Source: Streptomyces lavendulae subsp. lavendulae
GTDB lineage: Bacteria; Actinomycetota; Actinomycetes; Streptomycetales; Streptomycetaceae
Assembly: GCF_002803845.1 (NCBI RefSeq)
Contig: NZ_CP024985.1
Location: 4,216,001 to 4,280,000, forward strand
DNA: 64,000 nt
Reading direction: 5' to 3'
Positions 16,492-25,766 of the stretch are shown here, in pieces. Position numbers and translations under genes: made by a program. The number at the start of each line of letters is the position of its first letter. The stretch's first letter is position 1. The notes below the pieces were generated by a model, which was not told where the DNA came from, searched no databases, and was given only the letters and a program-made list of their open reading frames with translations.

Positions 16492-17145
16492 TCACCGGGG
16501 GCGCAGGCCCGGGGCCCGGCCCCCGGCCTTGGCCTCGATCCCCGCGATCAGGACGTCGAGGGCCAGGCCGAAGTCCGCGTCCGGCGCCCGCCGGACCGTA
16601 CCCCCGCAGCCGCTCAGCCCACAGCCGTTGAGGAACTGGGACACCGCCAGGTGGGCCCCCGTCCGGCCGGGGTCCACCAGGCCGGTGGCGTCCAGCAGCC
16701 GCTGGAGCGCGGCGTCGAAGGCCCGCGCGTGCGGGCCGATGTTCGGGTAGGCCACGCTCAGCGGTGCCACCCACGGATGCTCCGCCAGCAGTCGCCGGTA
16801 CCCGCAGGCCAGGGCCCGCAGCCGGCCCGGCCAGGCCTCCCGCGGGGGTGGCCCGGCCGGGAGCCGCTGCTGGCCCAGCGCGCTGTCCAGGGCCAGTTCG
16901 AGCAGGTCGTGCTTGGTGTCCACGTACCAGTACAGGGACATCGCGGTGACCCCGAGTTCGGCGGCCAGGCGCCGCATGGAGAACCGGCCCAGGCCCTCCG
17001 CGTCGAGCAGGCGCACGGTGGCGGCCGTGATCCTGTCCCGGTCCAGTCCCGATGGTGCCTCGCTGCGGCGTCTGGCGGGTGCGGCGGGCCTGACGGCCAG
17101 CCACACACTGGTCCTGGTCCCGCCCGGATCGGCCTCGGTCGCCAT
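16492..17145 (-). CDS. TetR family transcriptional regulator
   Basis: 217 aa. Helix-turn-helix at about residues 37-80 ('AATVRLLDAEGLGRFSMRRLAAELGVTAMSLYWYVDTKHDLLELAL'). The C-terminal domain (PWVAPLSVAYPNIGPHARAFDAAL...) resembles the TetR_C class of tetracycline-repressor-like proteins. Downstream of the glycosyltransferase operon on the same strand (90-base gap) and back-to-back with the MFS gene end; its target is not evident. Confidence 0.88.
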   Translation of the reverse strand: MATEADPGGTRTSVWLAVRPAAPARRRSEAPSGLDRDRITAATVRLLDAEGLGRFSMRRLAAELGVTAMSLYWYVDTKHDLLELALDSALGQQRLPAGPPPREAWPGRLRALACGYRRLLAEHPWVAPLSVAYPNIGPHARAFDAALQRLLDATGLVDPGRTGAHLAVSQFLNGCGLSGCGGTVRRAPDADFGLALDVLIAGIEAKAGGRAPGLRPR

Positions 17146-17235
17146 GGAGGCACCCTCCTCGCCACAAGGGGATCAGCCCGGAATGCCCGGTCCGCCCTCT
17201 TGATGCTAGGGGGTTGGCCGTCCGTGGAGGCGGGA

Positions 17236-19344
17236 TCAGGACGAGCCGGTCGAGGGAGCCGTCAGGTCGTAGAAGGTGGCTCCGCCCACGGTGGTGGCCT
17301 TGAAGGCGCCCTTCACCCAGTCCTCGACGGCGCTGCCCGCGGCCCCGCCGGGACCGCCCCCGCGGCCCGCCTCCCCGTCACCGCGGGCGATGAACCAGTG
17401 GATCCTCCCGGCCTTCACGTACTCCTGGAACCGCTCCAGGGTCGGGGAGGGGTCGCTGCCGTTGAAGCCGCCGATCGCCATCACCGGGGCGCCCGAGGCC
17501 AGCTGGTAGCTCGCCGCGTTCTGCGAACCGATGGCCGCCGCCGCCCAGGTGTAGCGGGAGGCGTCGGCGCGCAGCGCGGCCGTGGCCGCCGCACCGACCC
17601 GGGTCCCGCCGAGCAGCCCACCGGGACCGCCCTGGCCGCCGCCCCGGCCGCCGCGGCCGGCGCCGGGTCCCTCGGGGCCGACGAGCGCGCCGGGTCCGCC
17701 CGGCATCCCCGCGGCGCCCGGGCTCCGGCCCGGCATCCCCTGCGGCGGGGCCTCCCCGCCCGGGGCGAACCGGCCCGGCATGCCGCCGGGTCCCCGCATC
17801 CCGCCGGGGCCGCCCCGGCCGCCCGCCACCGCCGGACCGGCGGTGACGATGGAGCCCGTGTGGCCGGTGCCCACGGTGGTCAGGCAGTACGCGAACGGTC
17901 CCGCGAGCGCCGCCAGGAGCCCGACGGCCGCGGCCCCGAGCAGCGCGCGGCGCCCCAGCCGGGCCGCGAACGGCAGCGCGACGGCCGCCCCGACCCCCGC
18001 GACCAGCACCGTCCAGCGCAGCCACGGCAGGTACCCGGCGGAGCGGCCGAGCAGGACGAAGGCCCACCACGCCGTCAGCGCGAGGGTCCCGGAGAGGGCG
18101 AGGGCGGCGGGGCGGCCGCCCCGCTCCTCCCACAGCACGGCCACGCCCATGCCGACCAGTGCCGCCACGAAGGGGGCGAGGGCGACGGTGTAGTACTCGT
18201 GGAAGATGCCCTGCATCCAGCTGAAGACCACGGCCGTGATCAGCAGGCAGCCGCCCCAGGCGAGGAAGGCCGCGCGGGCCATGCCCTCCAGCGTGTCCGT
18301 GGTCCGGGAGGCCCGCCAGGTGACGACCAGCCCGGCCACCAGCAGCACCAGGGCCGCGGGCAGCAGCCAGGAGATCTGGCCACCGACACTGCCCGAGAAG
18401 AGCCGGCCGATCCCGGTCTCCCCCCAGCCGCCGCCACCGGGACCGCCGGGGCCGCCCGCGCCCCCTCCGCCCCCTCCGCCGACGCTGCCCGTCTCGTTGC
18501 CGCTGATCCGGCCGAGGCCGTTGTAGCCGAAGGTCAGCTCCAGGAAGGAGTTGTGCTGCGAGCCGCCGATGTACGGGCGGGAGCCGGCGGGCCACCACTG
18601 GACCACGGCCACCCACCAGCCGCCCGCCACCAGCGCGGCCAGCCCGGCCAGCAGCAGCTGCCCCAGCCGCCGGCGCAGCCGCGTCGGCGCGCAGACGGCG
18701 TAGAGGACCGCCAGCGGCGGCAGGATCACGAACGCCTGGAGGGTCTTGGTCAGGAAGCCGAGGCCGACCGCGACCCCCGCCCAGACCAGCCACCGGGTGT
18801 GCGCCCCTTCGAGGGCGCGCAGCACGCAGTACACGGTGACGGTCAGCAGCAGGGTGAGCAGCGCGTCGGGGTTGTTGAAGCGGAACATCAGCGCGGCCAC
18901 GGGGGTCAGCGCGAAGGCGGTGCCGCTCAGCAGGGCCGCCGCCGGGCCGAACTGGCGGCGCACGGCCGCGTACAGCACGGCGGTGGTCGCGACGCCCATC
19001 AGGGCCTGCGGGACCAGGATCTGCCAGGCGCCGAGCCCGAAGAGCCGGACCGACAGCGCCATCGGCCACAGGGCGGCCGGGGGCTTGTCGACGGTGATGG
19101 AGTTGGCGGCGTCGGAGGAGCCGAAGAAGAAGGCCTTCCAGCTCTCGGAGCCCGCCTGTACGGCGGCGGAGTAGAAGGAGTTGGCGTAGCCGGAGGCGCT
19201 CAGGTTCCAGAGCAGGAGCACCGTGGTGGCCAGCAGCAGGGCGGCGTACGCCGGGCGTTCCCAGCGCGGCCGGGTGGCCGCGCCGTGCGCGGTGGCGGGA
19301 ACGGGGGCGGCGGGTGGGAAGAGCGGCAGCGCTGCCGTGGTCAC
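17236..19344 (-). CDS. Membrane glycosyltransferase family 39 (ArnT/YkcB-like)
   Basis: 702 aa, about 11-12 membrane helices. N-terminal GT39 core with the periplasmic-loop segment 'SVTVDKPPAALWPMALSVRLFG'-type motif (here 'SITVDKPP') and 'FRFNNPDALLTLLLT'. A Gly/Met/Pro-rich extracellular insert (about residues 500-580) precedes a soluble C-terminal domain (QNAASYQLASGAPVMAIGGFNGSDPSPTLERF). Transfers sugars from a polyprenyl-phosphate carrier to a surface acceptor. GTG start overlaps the GT2 stop (GTGA) with GGAGG upstream, so it is coupled to the GT2 that would make its donor. Confidence 0.9.
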   Translation of the reverse strand: MTTAALPLFPPAAPVPATAHGAATRPRWERPAYAALLLATTVLLLWNLSASGYANSFYSAAVQAGSESWKAFFFGSSDAANSITVDKPPAALWPMALSVRLFGLGAWQILVPQALMGVATTAVLYAAVRRQFGPAAALLSGTAFALTPVAALMFRFNNPDALLTLLLTVTVYCVLRALEGAHTRWLVWAGVAVGLGFLTKTLQAFVILPPLAVLYAVCAPTRLRRRLGQLLLAGLAALVAGGWWVAVVQWWPAGSRPYIGGSQHNSFLELTFGYNGLGRISGNETGSVGGGGGGGAGGPGGPGGGGWGETGIGRLFSGSVGGQISWLLPAALVLLVAGLVVTWRASRTTDTLEGMARAAFLAWGGCLLITAVVFSWMQGIFHEYYTVALAPFVAALVGMGVAVLWEERGGRPAALALSGTLALTAWWAFVLLGRSAGYLPWLRWTVLVAGVGAAVALPFAARLGRRALLGAAAVGLLAALAGPFAYCLTTVGTGHTGSIVTAGPAVAGGRGGPGGMRGPGGMPGRFAPGGEAPPQGMPGRSPGAAGMPGGPGALVGPEGPGAGRGGRGGGQGGPGGLLGGTRVGAAATAALRADASRYTWAAAAIGSQNAASYQLASGAPVMAIGGFNGSDPSPTLERFQEYVKAGRIHWFIARGDGEAGRGGGPGGAAGSAVEDWVKGAFKATTVGGATFYDLTAPSTGSS

Positions 19345-20624
19345 GGACCCTCCTCGGTCGTGGTGGGGATGGTGGGGGTGCCCTCGCGCGGTTCCGGGAA
19401 GACCCAGGCGCGGAACAGCAGGAACCGGAGCACGGTGGCGGCGAGGTTGGCGGTGATCAGCACGGCCAGCTCGGTGCCGTGGGCCGGCTCCGCGGTGGCC
19501 GCTCCGAGGGCCGCGAGGGACCCGCTGGTCAGGGCCAGCCCGATGGCGAACACCACGAGGCCCTGGGCCTGGTGACGCACCGCACGGGCCCGCCCGCGCA
19601 CCCCGAAGGTCAGCCGGCGGTTGGCGGCCGTGTTGGCGACGGCGCACAGCAGCAGCGCGGCCGCGTTGGCCGCCTGCGGTCCGGCCGCTTCCCGCAGCGC
19701 GGAGTAGAGCAGCAGGTAGAGCAGGGTGCTCAGCACGCCGACGGCGCAGAACCCGAGCAGCTGCCGGGCCAGTCCCCGCGGCACCCCCGGCAGGGCGCCG
19801 CGGTCGCGCGGGTCGTCCCCGAAGGGCCGGGCGAGCCGGTCGAGGGGCAGCGCCCCGACGGCCAGCGCCCGCCCCACCCGCCAGACCCCCTTGAGGTCCT
19901 CGGCGGCGGTGCGGACGAGGTGGACGCTGGAGTCGGGGTCGTCGACCCAGTCCACCGGCACCTCGTGGATCCGCAGCCCGGCCCGTTCGGCGAGCACCAG
20001 CAGCTCGGTGTCGAAGAACCAGCCGGAGTCCTCCACCAGCGGCAGCAGCCGCTCGGCCACCTCGCGCCGGATGGCCTTGAACCCGCACTGGGCGTCGCTG
20101 AAGCGGGCGGCGAGGGAGGAGCGCAGCAGCAGGTTGTAGGCCCGGGAGACGAACTCCCGTTTCGCTCCGCGCACCACCCGCGAGGAGCGGGCCAGCCGGG
20201 TGCCGATGGCCAGGTCGGAGTGGCCGGAGATCAGCGGGGCCACCAGCGGCAGCACCGCGTTCAGGTCCGTGGAGAGGTCCACGTCCATGTACGCGAGGAC
20301 GGGCGCCTCCGACCGGCTCCACACGGTGCGCAGGGCCCGGCCGCGGCCCTTCTCCTCCAGCCGCGTGCTGCGGACCTCGGCGAGGCCGCGGACGAGGTCC
20401 GCGGCGACCTCGGGGGTGCGGTCGGTGCTCGCGTTGTCGGCGACGGTGATGCGGAAGGGGTAGGGGAAGGTGCGGGTGAGGTGGGCGTGCAGCCTGCGCA
20501 CGCACGGGCCGAGGTCCTCCTCCTCGTTGAAGACCGGGATCACCACGTCGAGTACGGGCACACCGGGCCGGAGCGCGAGGGGCGCCCGGGCCGGCAGGGC
20601 CCCTGGAGAGGCGTCGGTTGACAT
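19341..20624 (-). CDS. Bifunctional GT2 glycosyltransferase / GtrA-domain protein
   Basis: 427 aa. GT2 domain (about 25-270): 'LDVVIPVFNEEEDLG', metal-binding 'YMDVDLSTDL', 'GFKAIRREV', as in dolichyl/polyprenyl-phosphate glycosyltransferases. C-terminal GtrA domain (about 290-420) with four membrane helices. Predicted to load a sugar onto polyprenyl phosphate and flip or present it for the GT39 downstream. Start ATG 20624 is 26 bases after the kinase stop; the long upstream in-frame extension only reads through the kinase gene. Confidence 0.9.
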   Translation of the reverse strand: MSTDASPGALPARAPLALRPGVPVLDVVIPVFNEEEDLGPCVRRLHAHLTRTFPYPFRITVADNASTDRTPEVAADLVRGLAEVRSTRLEEKGRGRALRTVWSRSEAPVLAYMDVDLSTDLNAVLPLVAPLISGHSDLAIGTRLARSSRVVRGAKREFVSRAYNLLLRSSLAARFSDAQCGFKAIRREVAERLLPLVEDSGWFFDTELLVLAERAGLRIHEVPVDWVDDPDSSVHLVRTAAEDLKGVWRVGRALAVGALPLDRLARPFGDDPRDRGALPGVPRGLARQLLGFCAVGVLSTLLYLLLYSALREAAGPQAANAAALLLCAVANTAANRRLTFGVRGRARAVRHQAQGLVVFAIGLALTSGSLAALGAATAEPAHGTELAVLITANLAATVLRFLLFRAWVFPEPREGTPTIPTTTEEGP

Positions 20625-20649
20625 GTTCCGACCCTCGCGGGGGGCGCTG

Positions 20650-22176
20650 TCACCGCTGTGTGGTGAGCCTGTGGCCCGTCTGTGAGTCCCCGGCCGGGCC
20701 GGGGGCGAGGGGCAGCGCGACCTCGAAGGCCGTGCGGCCGGGCGCGCTGTGCACCTCGACCCGCCCGCCGTGCGCCGAGACGACGGCCTGCACGATGGCC
20801 AGGCCCAGGCCGGTGGAGCCGGCGGAGCGGGAGCGGGAGGCGTCGCCCCGGGCGAAGCGCTCGAAGACGTGGGGCAGGAGCTCGGGCGGGATGCCGGGGC
20901 CGTCGTCCTCGACGCGGAGCCGGACGGCGGATGTTTCACGTGAAACACGGGCCGTGACGGTGGTGCCGGGCGGGGTGTGGGTGCGGGCGTTGGCCAGGAG
21001 GTTGACCAGGATCTGCTGGATCCGGGCCGCGTCGGCCCGTACGGGCGCGGGCTCGTCGGGCAGGGCCAGATGCCAGTGGTGGTCGGGGCCGGCGGCCCGC
21101 GCGTCGCTGACGGCGTCCACGACGAGGGGGGCCAGGTCGGTGTCGGCGGTGGACAGCGGGCGGCCCGCGTCGAGGCGGGCGAGCAGCAGGAGGTCCTCGA
21201 CCAGACCGGTCATCCGGGTGGCCTCGGACTCGATCCGGCCCAGTGCGTGCCGGGTGTCGGGGCCCGGCTCCTCGCGTCCCCGGCGGGTCAGTTCGGCGTA
21301 TCCCCGGATGGAGGCCAGCGGGGTGCGCAGCTCGTGGCTGGCGTCGGCGACGAACTGGCGGACCCGCATCTCGCTCTGCTGGCGGGCGGTGAGCGCGGAG
21401 GAGACGTGGCCCAGCATCCGGTTGAGGGCGGCGCCGACCTGGCCGACCTCGGTGCGGGGGTCCGCCTCGGCGTCGGGCACCCGCTCGTGCAGGTCGGGTT
21501 CGCCGCTGTGCAGGGGGAGTTCGGAGACCCGGGTGGCGGTGGCGGCGACCCGGCGCAGCGGGCGCAGGGCGACGCCGATCAGGGCCTGTCCGGCGAGGGA
21601 GGCGGCGATCAGCCCGGCCAGGGTGACGGAGACCTCGACCCCGACGAGGGTGCCGACCGTACGGTCGACGTCGCGGAGCGGGATGGCGAGGACCAGGCTG
21701 CCGTCGGCGGCGCTGCGCACCCGGTAGCCGCCGAGGCCCGGGAGTTCCGCCTGCACCGGCCCGGGACGGCCGTGCGCGGCCCGGCGGGCGGCGGCCAGGA
21801 GGGCCTGGGACTGGGTCTCGCCGAGGGGGCGGACGTGATCGAGCGGGGATCCGTCACCGGAGGAGCTGAGCCCGGAGGCGAGGACCTTGCCGTCGGGACC
21901 GAGGCGGATCCCCGCGGTGCCGTTCGGGTTGCCCGGGGCCAGGACGAAGCCGAGGCTGTTCTCCCGGGCGGCCTTCCCGGCGCCGGGGCCGCGGAAGGCC
22001 ATGTCGAGGGAGACGTTCAGCTGCTCGTCGAGCCGGTCGACCAGGTACGAGCGCAGCGCGAGGGTGGTGACGGCGCCGATGGCCGCCCCCACGACGGCGA
22101 TCAGCGCCACCGCCGAGACGACGAGCCGGGTCCGCAGGGACCAGCGGCGGCGGAGCAGGGCCGGGCGCAGGGCCAC
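20650..22176 (-). CDS. Sensor histidine kinase
   Basis: 508 aa. Two membrane helices (about 20-40 and 180-200) flank an extracytoplasmic sensor; HAMP follows, then HisKA with phospho-acceptor His281 ('ASHELRTPL'), N-box 'QILVNLLANARTHTP', G1 'DDGPGIPPE' and G2 'GSTGLGLAIV'. A complete EnvZ/BaeS-like kinase. GTG start overlaps the regulator stop by one base. The parS at 20932-20947 lies inside the ATPase domain, encoding V-S-R-E-T. Confidence 0.93.
   Translation of the reverse strand: MALRPALLRRRWSLRTRLVVSAVALIAVVGAAIGAVTTLALRSYLVDRLDEQLNVSLDMAFRGPGAGKAARENSLGFVLAPGNPNGTAGIRLGPDGKVLASGLSSSGDGSPLDHVRPLGETQSQALLAAARRAAHGRPGPVQAELPGLGGYRVRSAADGSLVLAIPLRDVDRTVGTLVGVEVSVTLAGLIAASLAGQALIGVALRPLRRVAATATRVSELPLHSGEPDLHERVPDAEADPRTEVGQVGAALNRMLGHVSSALTARQQSEMRVRQFVADASHELRTPLASIRGYAELTRRGREEPGPDTRHALGRIESEATRMTGLVEDLLLLARLDAGRPLSTADTDLAPLVVDAVSDARAAGPDHHWHLALPDEPAPVRADAARIQQILVNLLANARTHTPPGTTVTARVSRETSAVRLRVEDDGPGIPPELLPHVFERFARGDASRSRSAGSTGLGLAIVQAVVSAHGGRVEVHSAPGRTAFEVALPLAPGPAGDSQTGHRLTTQR
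20932..20947. other. parS: parS (ParB-binding site), intragenic in the histidine kinase
   Basis: Perfect 16-base palindrome TGTTTCACGTGAAACA, the Streptomyces parS consensus. ParB bound here contributes to the nucleoprotein complex around oriC during sporulation segregation. Confidence 0.95.
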
Positions 22177-22943
22177 TACTCGGCCGGCTTGATCAGGTAG
22201 CCGGCGCCGCGGCGGGTGTGGATCATCGGGGGCAGTCCGGTGCCGCCCTCCAGCTTCCGGCGCAGGTAGGAGATGTAGAGCTCGACGACGTTGGCCTGGC
22301 CGCCGAAGTCGTAGGACCAGACCCGGTCCAGGATCTGGGCCTTGCTGAGCACCCGGCGCGGGTTGCGCATCAGGTAGCGCAGCAGCTCGAACTCGGTGGC
22401 GGTGAGGTGGACCTCCTGGCCTCCGCGCACCACCTCGTGGCTGTCCTCGTCGAGGCTCAGGTCCCCGACGGTCAGGACCGAACCGCCCCGGGCCGCCTGG
22501 GCGGCGCCGGAGCGGCGGACCAGGCCGCGCAGCCGGGCGACGACCTCCTCCAGGCTGAACGGCTTGGTGACGTAGTCGTCGCCGCCCGCCGTGAGACCGG
22601 CGATCCGGTCCTCGACGGAGTCCTTGGCGGTCAGGAACAGCACCGGGACCTGCGGGATCTCGCGGCGCAGCCGGCCGAGGACGGCCAGCCCGTCCATGTC
22701 GGGGAGCATGATGTCGAGGACCACCACATCGGGGCGGAACTCCCGCGCGGCCCGTACCGCGCCCGCCCCGTCGCCGGCGCTGCGGACCTCGCAGCCCTCG
22801 TAGCGCAGGGCCATGGACAGCAGCTCGGAGAGCGAGGCCTCGTCGTCGACGACGAGGACCCGGCAGGGGCCGCCGTCGGGCCGCACCAGGGCCGTCGGAG
22901 TGGTGGTGGACGTGGACGCGTGGGAGGTGGTCGTCGCAGTCAT
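22176..22943 (-). CDS. OmpR/PhoB-family response regulator
   Basis: 255 aa. Receiver with acidic pocket 'VVDDE' (33-35), phospho-acceptor Asp77 ('VVVLDIMLP'), 'LTAKD' and 'KPF'; winged-helix effector domain ending 'VVELYISYLRRKLEGG...IHTRRGAGYLI'. First gene of the regulator-kinase-GT2-GT39 operon, so it probably controls its own expression and the surface glycosylation genes behind it. Ser/Thr-rich N-terminal tail of about 20 residues. Confidence 0.94.
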   Translation of the reverse strand: MTATTTSHASTSTTTPTALVRPDGGPCRVLVVDDEASLSELLSMALRYEGCEVRSAGDGAGAVRAAREFRPDVVVLDIMLPDMDGLAVLGRLRREIPQVPVLFLTAKDSVEDRIAGLTAGGDDYVTKPFSLEEVVARLRGLVRRSGAAQAARGGSVLTVGDLSLDEDSHEVVRGGQEVHLTATEFELLRYLMRNPRRVLSKAQILDRVWSYDFGGQANVVELYISYLRRKLEGGTGLPPMIHTRRGAGYLIKPAE

Positions 22944-23012
22944 GGCTTCACGCTGGCCGCCGCCTCTGAGAGCGTTCTTGCCCCTTCCTGTGAATCTCCT
23001 GAGAAACGCCGC

Positions 23013-23906
23013 TCAGGAAACGGGGGCCGGTTCGAGCCCGAACAGGCGGGCGCCGTTGTCGTGGCAGACGGCCCTCAGCCAGTCGTCGCCGAGGCCCAGG
23101 CGTTCGAGGGCCCGGAGCTGGTGCTCGTAGGGGTAGGGGATGTTCGGGAAGTCGGTGCCCAGCAGGATCCGGTCCCCGAGGTCCGCGAGCCGGCCGAGGT
23201 CCGCGGGCGGGAAGCCGCTGAGCCGCTCGGAGAAGTCGGTGAAGACCATCGTGGTGTCGAGGAGGACCCCGGGGTGGCGGTCGGCCAGGTCGAGGAAGTC
23301 GGCGTACTCGGGCATGCCCATGTGGGCGATGATCAGCCGCAGGCCGGGCGTGCGCTCCAGCAGCCGGCCCACGGGCCCCGGACCGGTGTACTTGCCCGCC
23401 ACGGGGCCGGAACCGCAGTGGATCACGGTCGGGATCCCGGCCTCGGCCAGCAGCCCCCACACCGCGTCCAGCCGCTCGTCGTTCGGGTCGTACCCGCCGA
23501 CCTGGAGGTGCGCCTTCAAGACGCGGGCCCCGCCCTCCACGGCCCGGCGGACGTACGCGGCCGCGTCCTCCTCGGGGAAGAAGGTGGCGGTGTGCAGGCA
23601 GTCGGGGGTGCGGGCGGCGAAGTCCGCGGCCCAGGAGTTGAGCCAGGCGGCCATCGCGGGCTTGTGCGGGTAGAGCATGGAGGTGAAGGCCCGGACCCCG
23701 AACTCCCGCAGCAGCGCGACCCGCTGCTCCTCCTCGTGCCGGTAGGTGATGGGCCACGGGACGCCGGTGAGCGGGCCGAACCCGTCGAAGTAGTCCCAGA
23801 CCTTGGCCAGGACCCGCTCGGGCATGAAGTGCGTGTGCACGTCGACCAGTCCGGGCAGCCCGAGCCGCTCGCGGAAGGCGCGGAGCGTCTCAGTCGTTGC
23901 GGGCAA
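23013..23906 (-). CDS. Amidohydrolase family protein (amidohydrolase-2 TIM barrel)
   Basis: 297 aa. Metal-binding HxH in 'VDVHTHFMPERVL', a mid-barrel His in 'VIHCGSGPVAGKY', another in 'IIAHMGMPEY', and the C-terminal catalytic Asp in 'RILLGTDFPNIPYPY'. This ACMSD/uronate-isomerase-like group hydrolyses or decarboxylates small organic acids; substrate unknown. A TTG start at 23906 overlaps the preceding gene by 17 bases, with GGAG upstream; translation is probably coupled. Confidence 0.88.
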   Translation of the reverse strand: MPATTETLRAFRERLGLPGLVDVHTHFMPERVLAKVWDYFDGFGPLTGVPWPITYRHEEEQRVALLREFGVRAFTSMLYPHKPAMAAWLNSWAADFAARTPDCLHTATFFPEEDAAAYVRRAVEGGARVLKAHLQVGGYDPNDERLDAVWGLLAEAGIPTVIHCGSGPVAGKYTGPGPVGRLLERTPGLRLIIAHMGMPEYADFLDLADRHPGVLLDTTMVFTDFSERLSGFPPADLGRLADLGDRILLGTDFPNIPYPYEHQLRALERLGLGDDWLRAVCHDNGARLFGLEPAPVS

Positions 23907-24228
23907 AGCCGTGGCTCCGCTCTACGGTCGCGACGTGCAGGGTGTAGCTCTCGTACCAGTGGGCGCGGCCCTGCTTCATCGCCGCCTGGTGCTCCATGTC
24001 CTCCCGCCACACGCCCAGGGACTCGTGGTCGCGGAAGTAGGCGACGGTGATCCCGAGGCCTCCGGGGGTGCGCGCGGACTCGTAGCCCAGGAAGCCGGGG
24101 TTCTCGGCGACGAGCTCGTTCATCCGGGCGTTGGTCTCGGGGTATCCGCTCTCGTCGGGGGTGCGGACATTGCTGAATACGGCCATCACATAAGGCGGTT
24201 CGAACGCCTGAACGGGCTGGATGCTCAT
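23890..24228 (-). CDS. Antibiotic biosynthesis monooxygenase (ABM)-domain protein
   Basis: 112 aa. Small ferredoxin-like ABM fold: 'YVMAVFSNVRTPDESGYPETNARMNELVAENPGFLGYESARTPGGLGITVAYFRDHESLGVWRED'. Such dimeric proteins range from cofactor-free monooxygenases to stress proteins. ATG 24228 is favoured, with GAGGG 8 bases upstream, over GTG 24237. Likely co-transcribed with the overlapping amidohydrolase. Confidence 0.88.
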   Translation of the reverse strand: MSIQPVQAFEPPYVMAVFSNVRTPDESGYPETNARMNELVAENPGFLGYESARTPGGLGITVAYFRDHESLGVWREDMEHQAAMKQGRAHWYESYTLHVATVERSHGFARND

Positions 24229-24345
24229 GCCCTCCACCCTCGGCGGACGGCCCCCGGCATGTCCACCGCAAACGGCTCCGGAAGGCCAAAGGGATCCAAG
24301 TTTTGACCTTGCCCGTCTCGCCTTGCCCGGCGGACGGTTCCCCCG

Positions 24346-25227
24346 TCAGAACAGGCCGTCCTGCCCGGCCGGGGGCCCCACCGGCGGGATGTCCGCGAGC
24401 GGAACGTCGGTGACCGCCCCCTCGGGCGCCGCGGCCAGTTCCCAGCCGGCCAGCAGCCGGGTGTCCAGCACGAGCCCGTCGGCGAAGTGCAGGTCCGGCC
24501 CGGCGGCGCCCACGAGCCGGCCCGCGACGGTCCCGCCGGGCACCAGTTCCGTGACCACCCGGGCCGGATCGGGCAGCCCGGCCGGCCAGAACACCCCGGC
24601 GTGGTCGGTGACCTCGCAGCCCACCCGTTCCAGCGAATCCGGCCACCCGGGCAGCGCGGCGGCGCGGGCGTGCAGTTCGGCGACCTCCCGGGCCCGCTCG
24701 GGCCCGGCCGGCAGCCGCCCCCGTACGGCGCGCTTGCGGGCGTACGCGATCCGGTCGGGCACCCCCAGGGCGGCGCGCAGCAGTTCCTCGGTCCGGCGCG
24801 CGGCCATCAGCGGCCCGCGCCCCAGCCAGGCCCAGGTGACCGCCCCCTGCTCCAGCAGCCGGACCGCCCCGCGCTCCTCTGCGGTGATGCCGACCTTGAC
24901 CATCCCGGGCCCGAACCAGGCGAGGTACACCCGGTACGTGCGCGGATCGGCGGCGTTGGTGTCGGCGGCCACCGAGAAGGACCGGTCGAGACGGGCGCAC
25001 TCGGGGCACTGGGCCGATCCCGTCCGCCCGGGTACGGTCCGGGCCGCCGGGCACGGGGTCCGCCTGCCGGCCCGCCGCACCCCCGGACAGCGGCGCTCGC
25101 CCCGCGCCCCGAAGGCCAGGGGCCGCCCGTACCCGAGGGCACTGGTGCGCTCCCGGCCGGCCGGGTCGCACCAGCCGATGGCGGGGCCGTCGGCGCTCCA
25201 CCGGATCCCCGTGCACCGCCAGGTCAC
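24346..25227 (-). CDS. DUF2797-family protein
   Basis: 293 aa. Cys-containing N-terminal zinc-ribbon-like segments ('CTGIRW', 'CPGVRR', 'QCPECARLDRSF') and a central nuclease-like motif reminiscent of GIY-YIG or T5orf172 ends ('RVYLAWFGPGMVKVGITAEERG'). The 'VYLA.....KVGIT' pattern supports a GIY-YIG-like fold, which is my inference; function unknown. ATG overlaps the Lrp stop (ATGA), so it is the second gene of that operon. Confidence 0.85.
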   Translation of the reverse strand: MTWRCTGIRWSADGPAIGWCDPAGRERTSALGYGRPLAFGARGERRCPGVRRAGRRTPCPAARTVPGRTGSAQCPECARLDRSFSVAADTNAADPRTYRVYLAWFGPGMVKVGITAEERGAVRLLEQGAVTWAWLGRGPLMAARRTEELLRAALGVPDRIAYARKRAVRGRLPAGPERAREVAELHARAAALPGWPDSLERVGCEVTDHAGVFWPAGLPDPARVVTELVPGGTVAGRLVGAAGPDLHFADGLVLDTRLLAGWELAAAPEGAVTDVPLADIPPVGPPAGQDGLF

Positions 25228-25658
25228 AGGGGGAGGGACCGCTCGAAGAAGGTCTCCAGCACCACGGTGGCCTGGGTGCCGCTGACCCCGTCGATGGCGT
25301 AGAGGCGGCGCAGGACGTCCTGCAGCTGCCCGGTCGTGGCGGTGCGCACCTTGACCAGGACGGACGCGCTGCCCGCGATGATGTGCGCCTCCTGGATCTC
25401 GGCGATGGCCTCGAAGGCCTCGCGGGAGTCCCCCATCCAGGCGCGGGAGTCGACCATGACGTAGGCGAGCACCCCGCTGCCGACCGCGGCCGGGTCCACC
25501 TCGACGGTCGTGCGCAGGATGACCCCGCGCTCGCGCAGTTTGCGCACCCGCTCGTGGGTGGCGCCGGCCGAGAGTCCGACGGCCGCGCCGAGGGCGGCGT
25601 AGGACTGGCCGGCGTCCTCCTGGAGGCGCCGGACGAGTGCCCGGTCGATGTCGTCCAC
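25224..25658 (-). CDS. Lrp/AsnC family transcriptional regulator
   Basis: 144 aa. N-terminal helix-turn-helix ('DDIDRALVRRLQEDAGQSYAALGAAVGLSAGATHERVRKLRERGVI') and C-terminal RAM/AsnC ligand domain ('GVLAYVMVDSR', 'HIIAGSASVLVKVRTAT'). GTG 25658 is chosen, 8 bases after GGGGAGGA. Divergent from the SMP-30 gene (108-base gap), which it may regulate together with itself. Confidence 0.92.
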   Translation of the reverse strand: MDDIDRALVRRLQEDAGQSYAALGAAVGLSAGATHERVRKLRERGVILRTTVEVDPAAVGSGVLAYVMVDSRAWMGDSREAFEAIAEIQEAHIIAGSASVLVKVRTATTGQLQDVLRRLYAIDGVSGTQATVVLETFFERSLPL

Positions 25659-25766
25659 GCGCTGTTCCTCCCCTGGGACCCGCAGCTCTTGCGAAGACGG
25701 TACCTGATCCTGCAATCTCACGATCACGCCGAACAAAATTCGGCCGACTACTCCACTGGGGGAACC

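Noticed and set aside
14430..16631. Long plus-strand ORF (733 codons) overlapping marR and the MFS gene
   Set aside because: Out-of-frame shadow: Arg/Pro/His-rich translation with no motifs, while the frames at 14312 and 14761 give clear MarR and MFS proteins.
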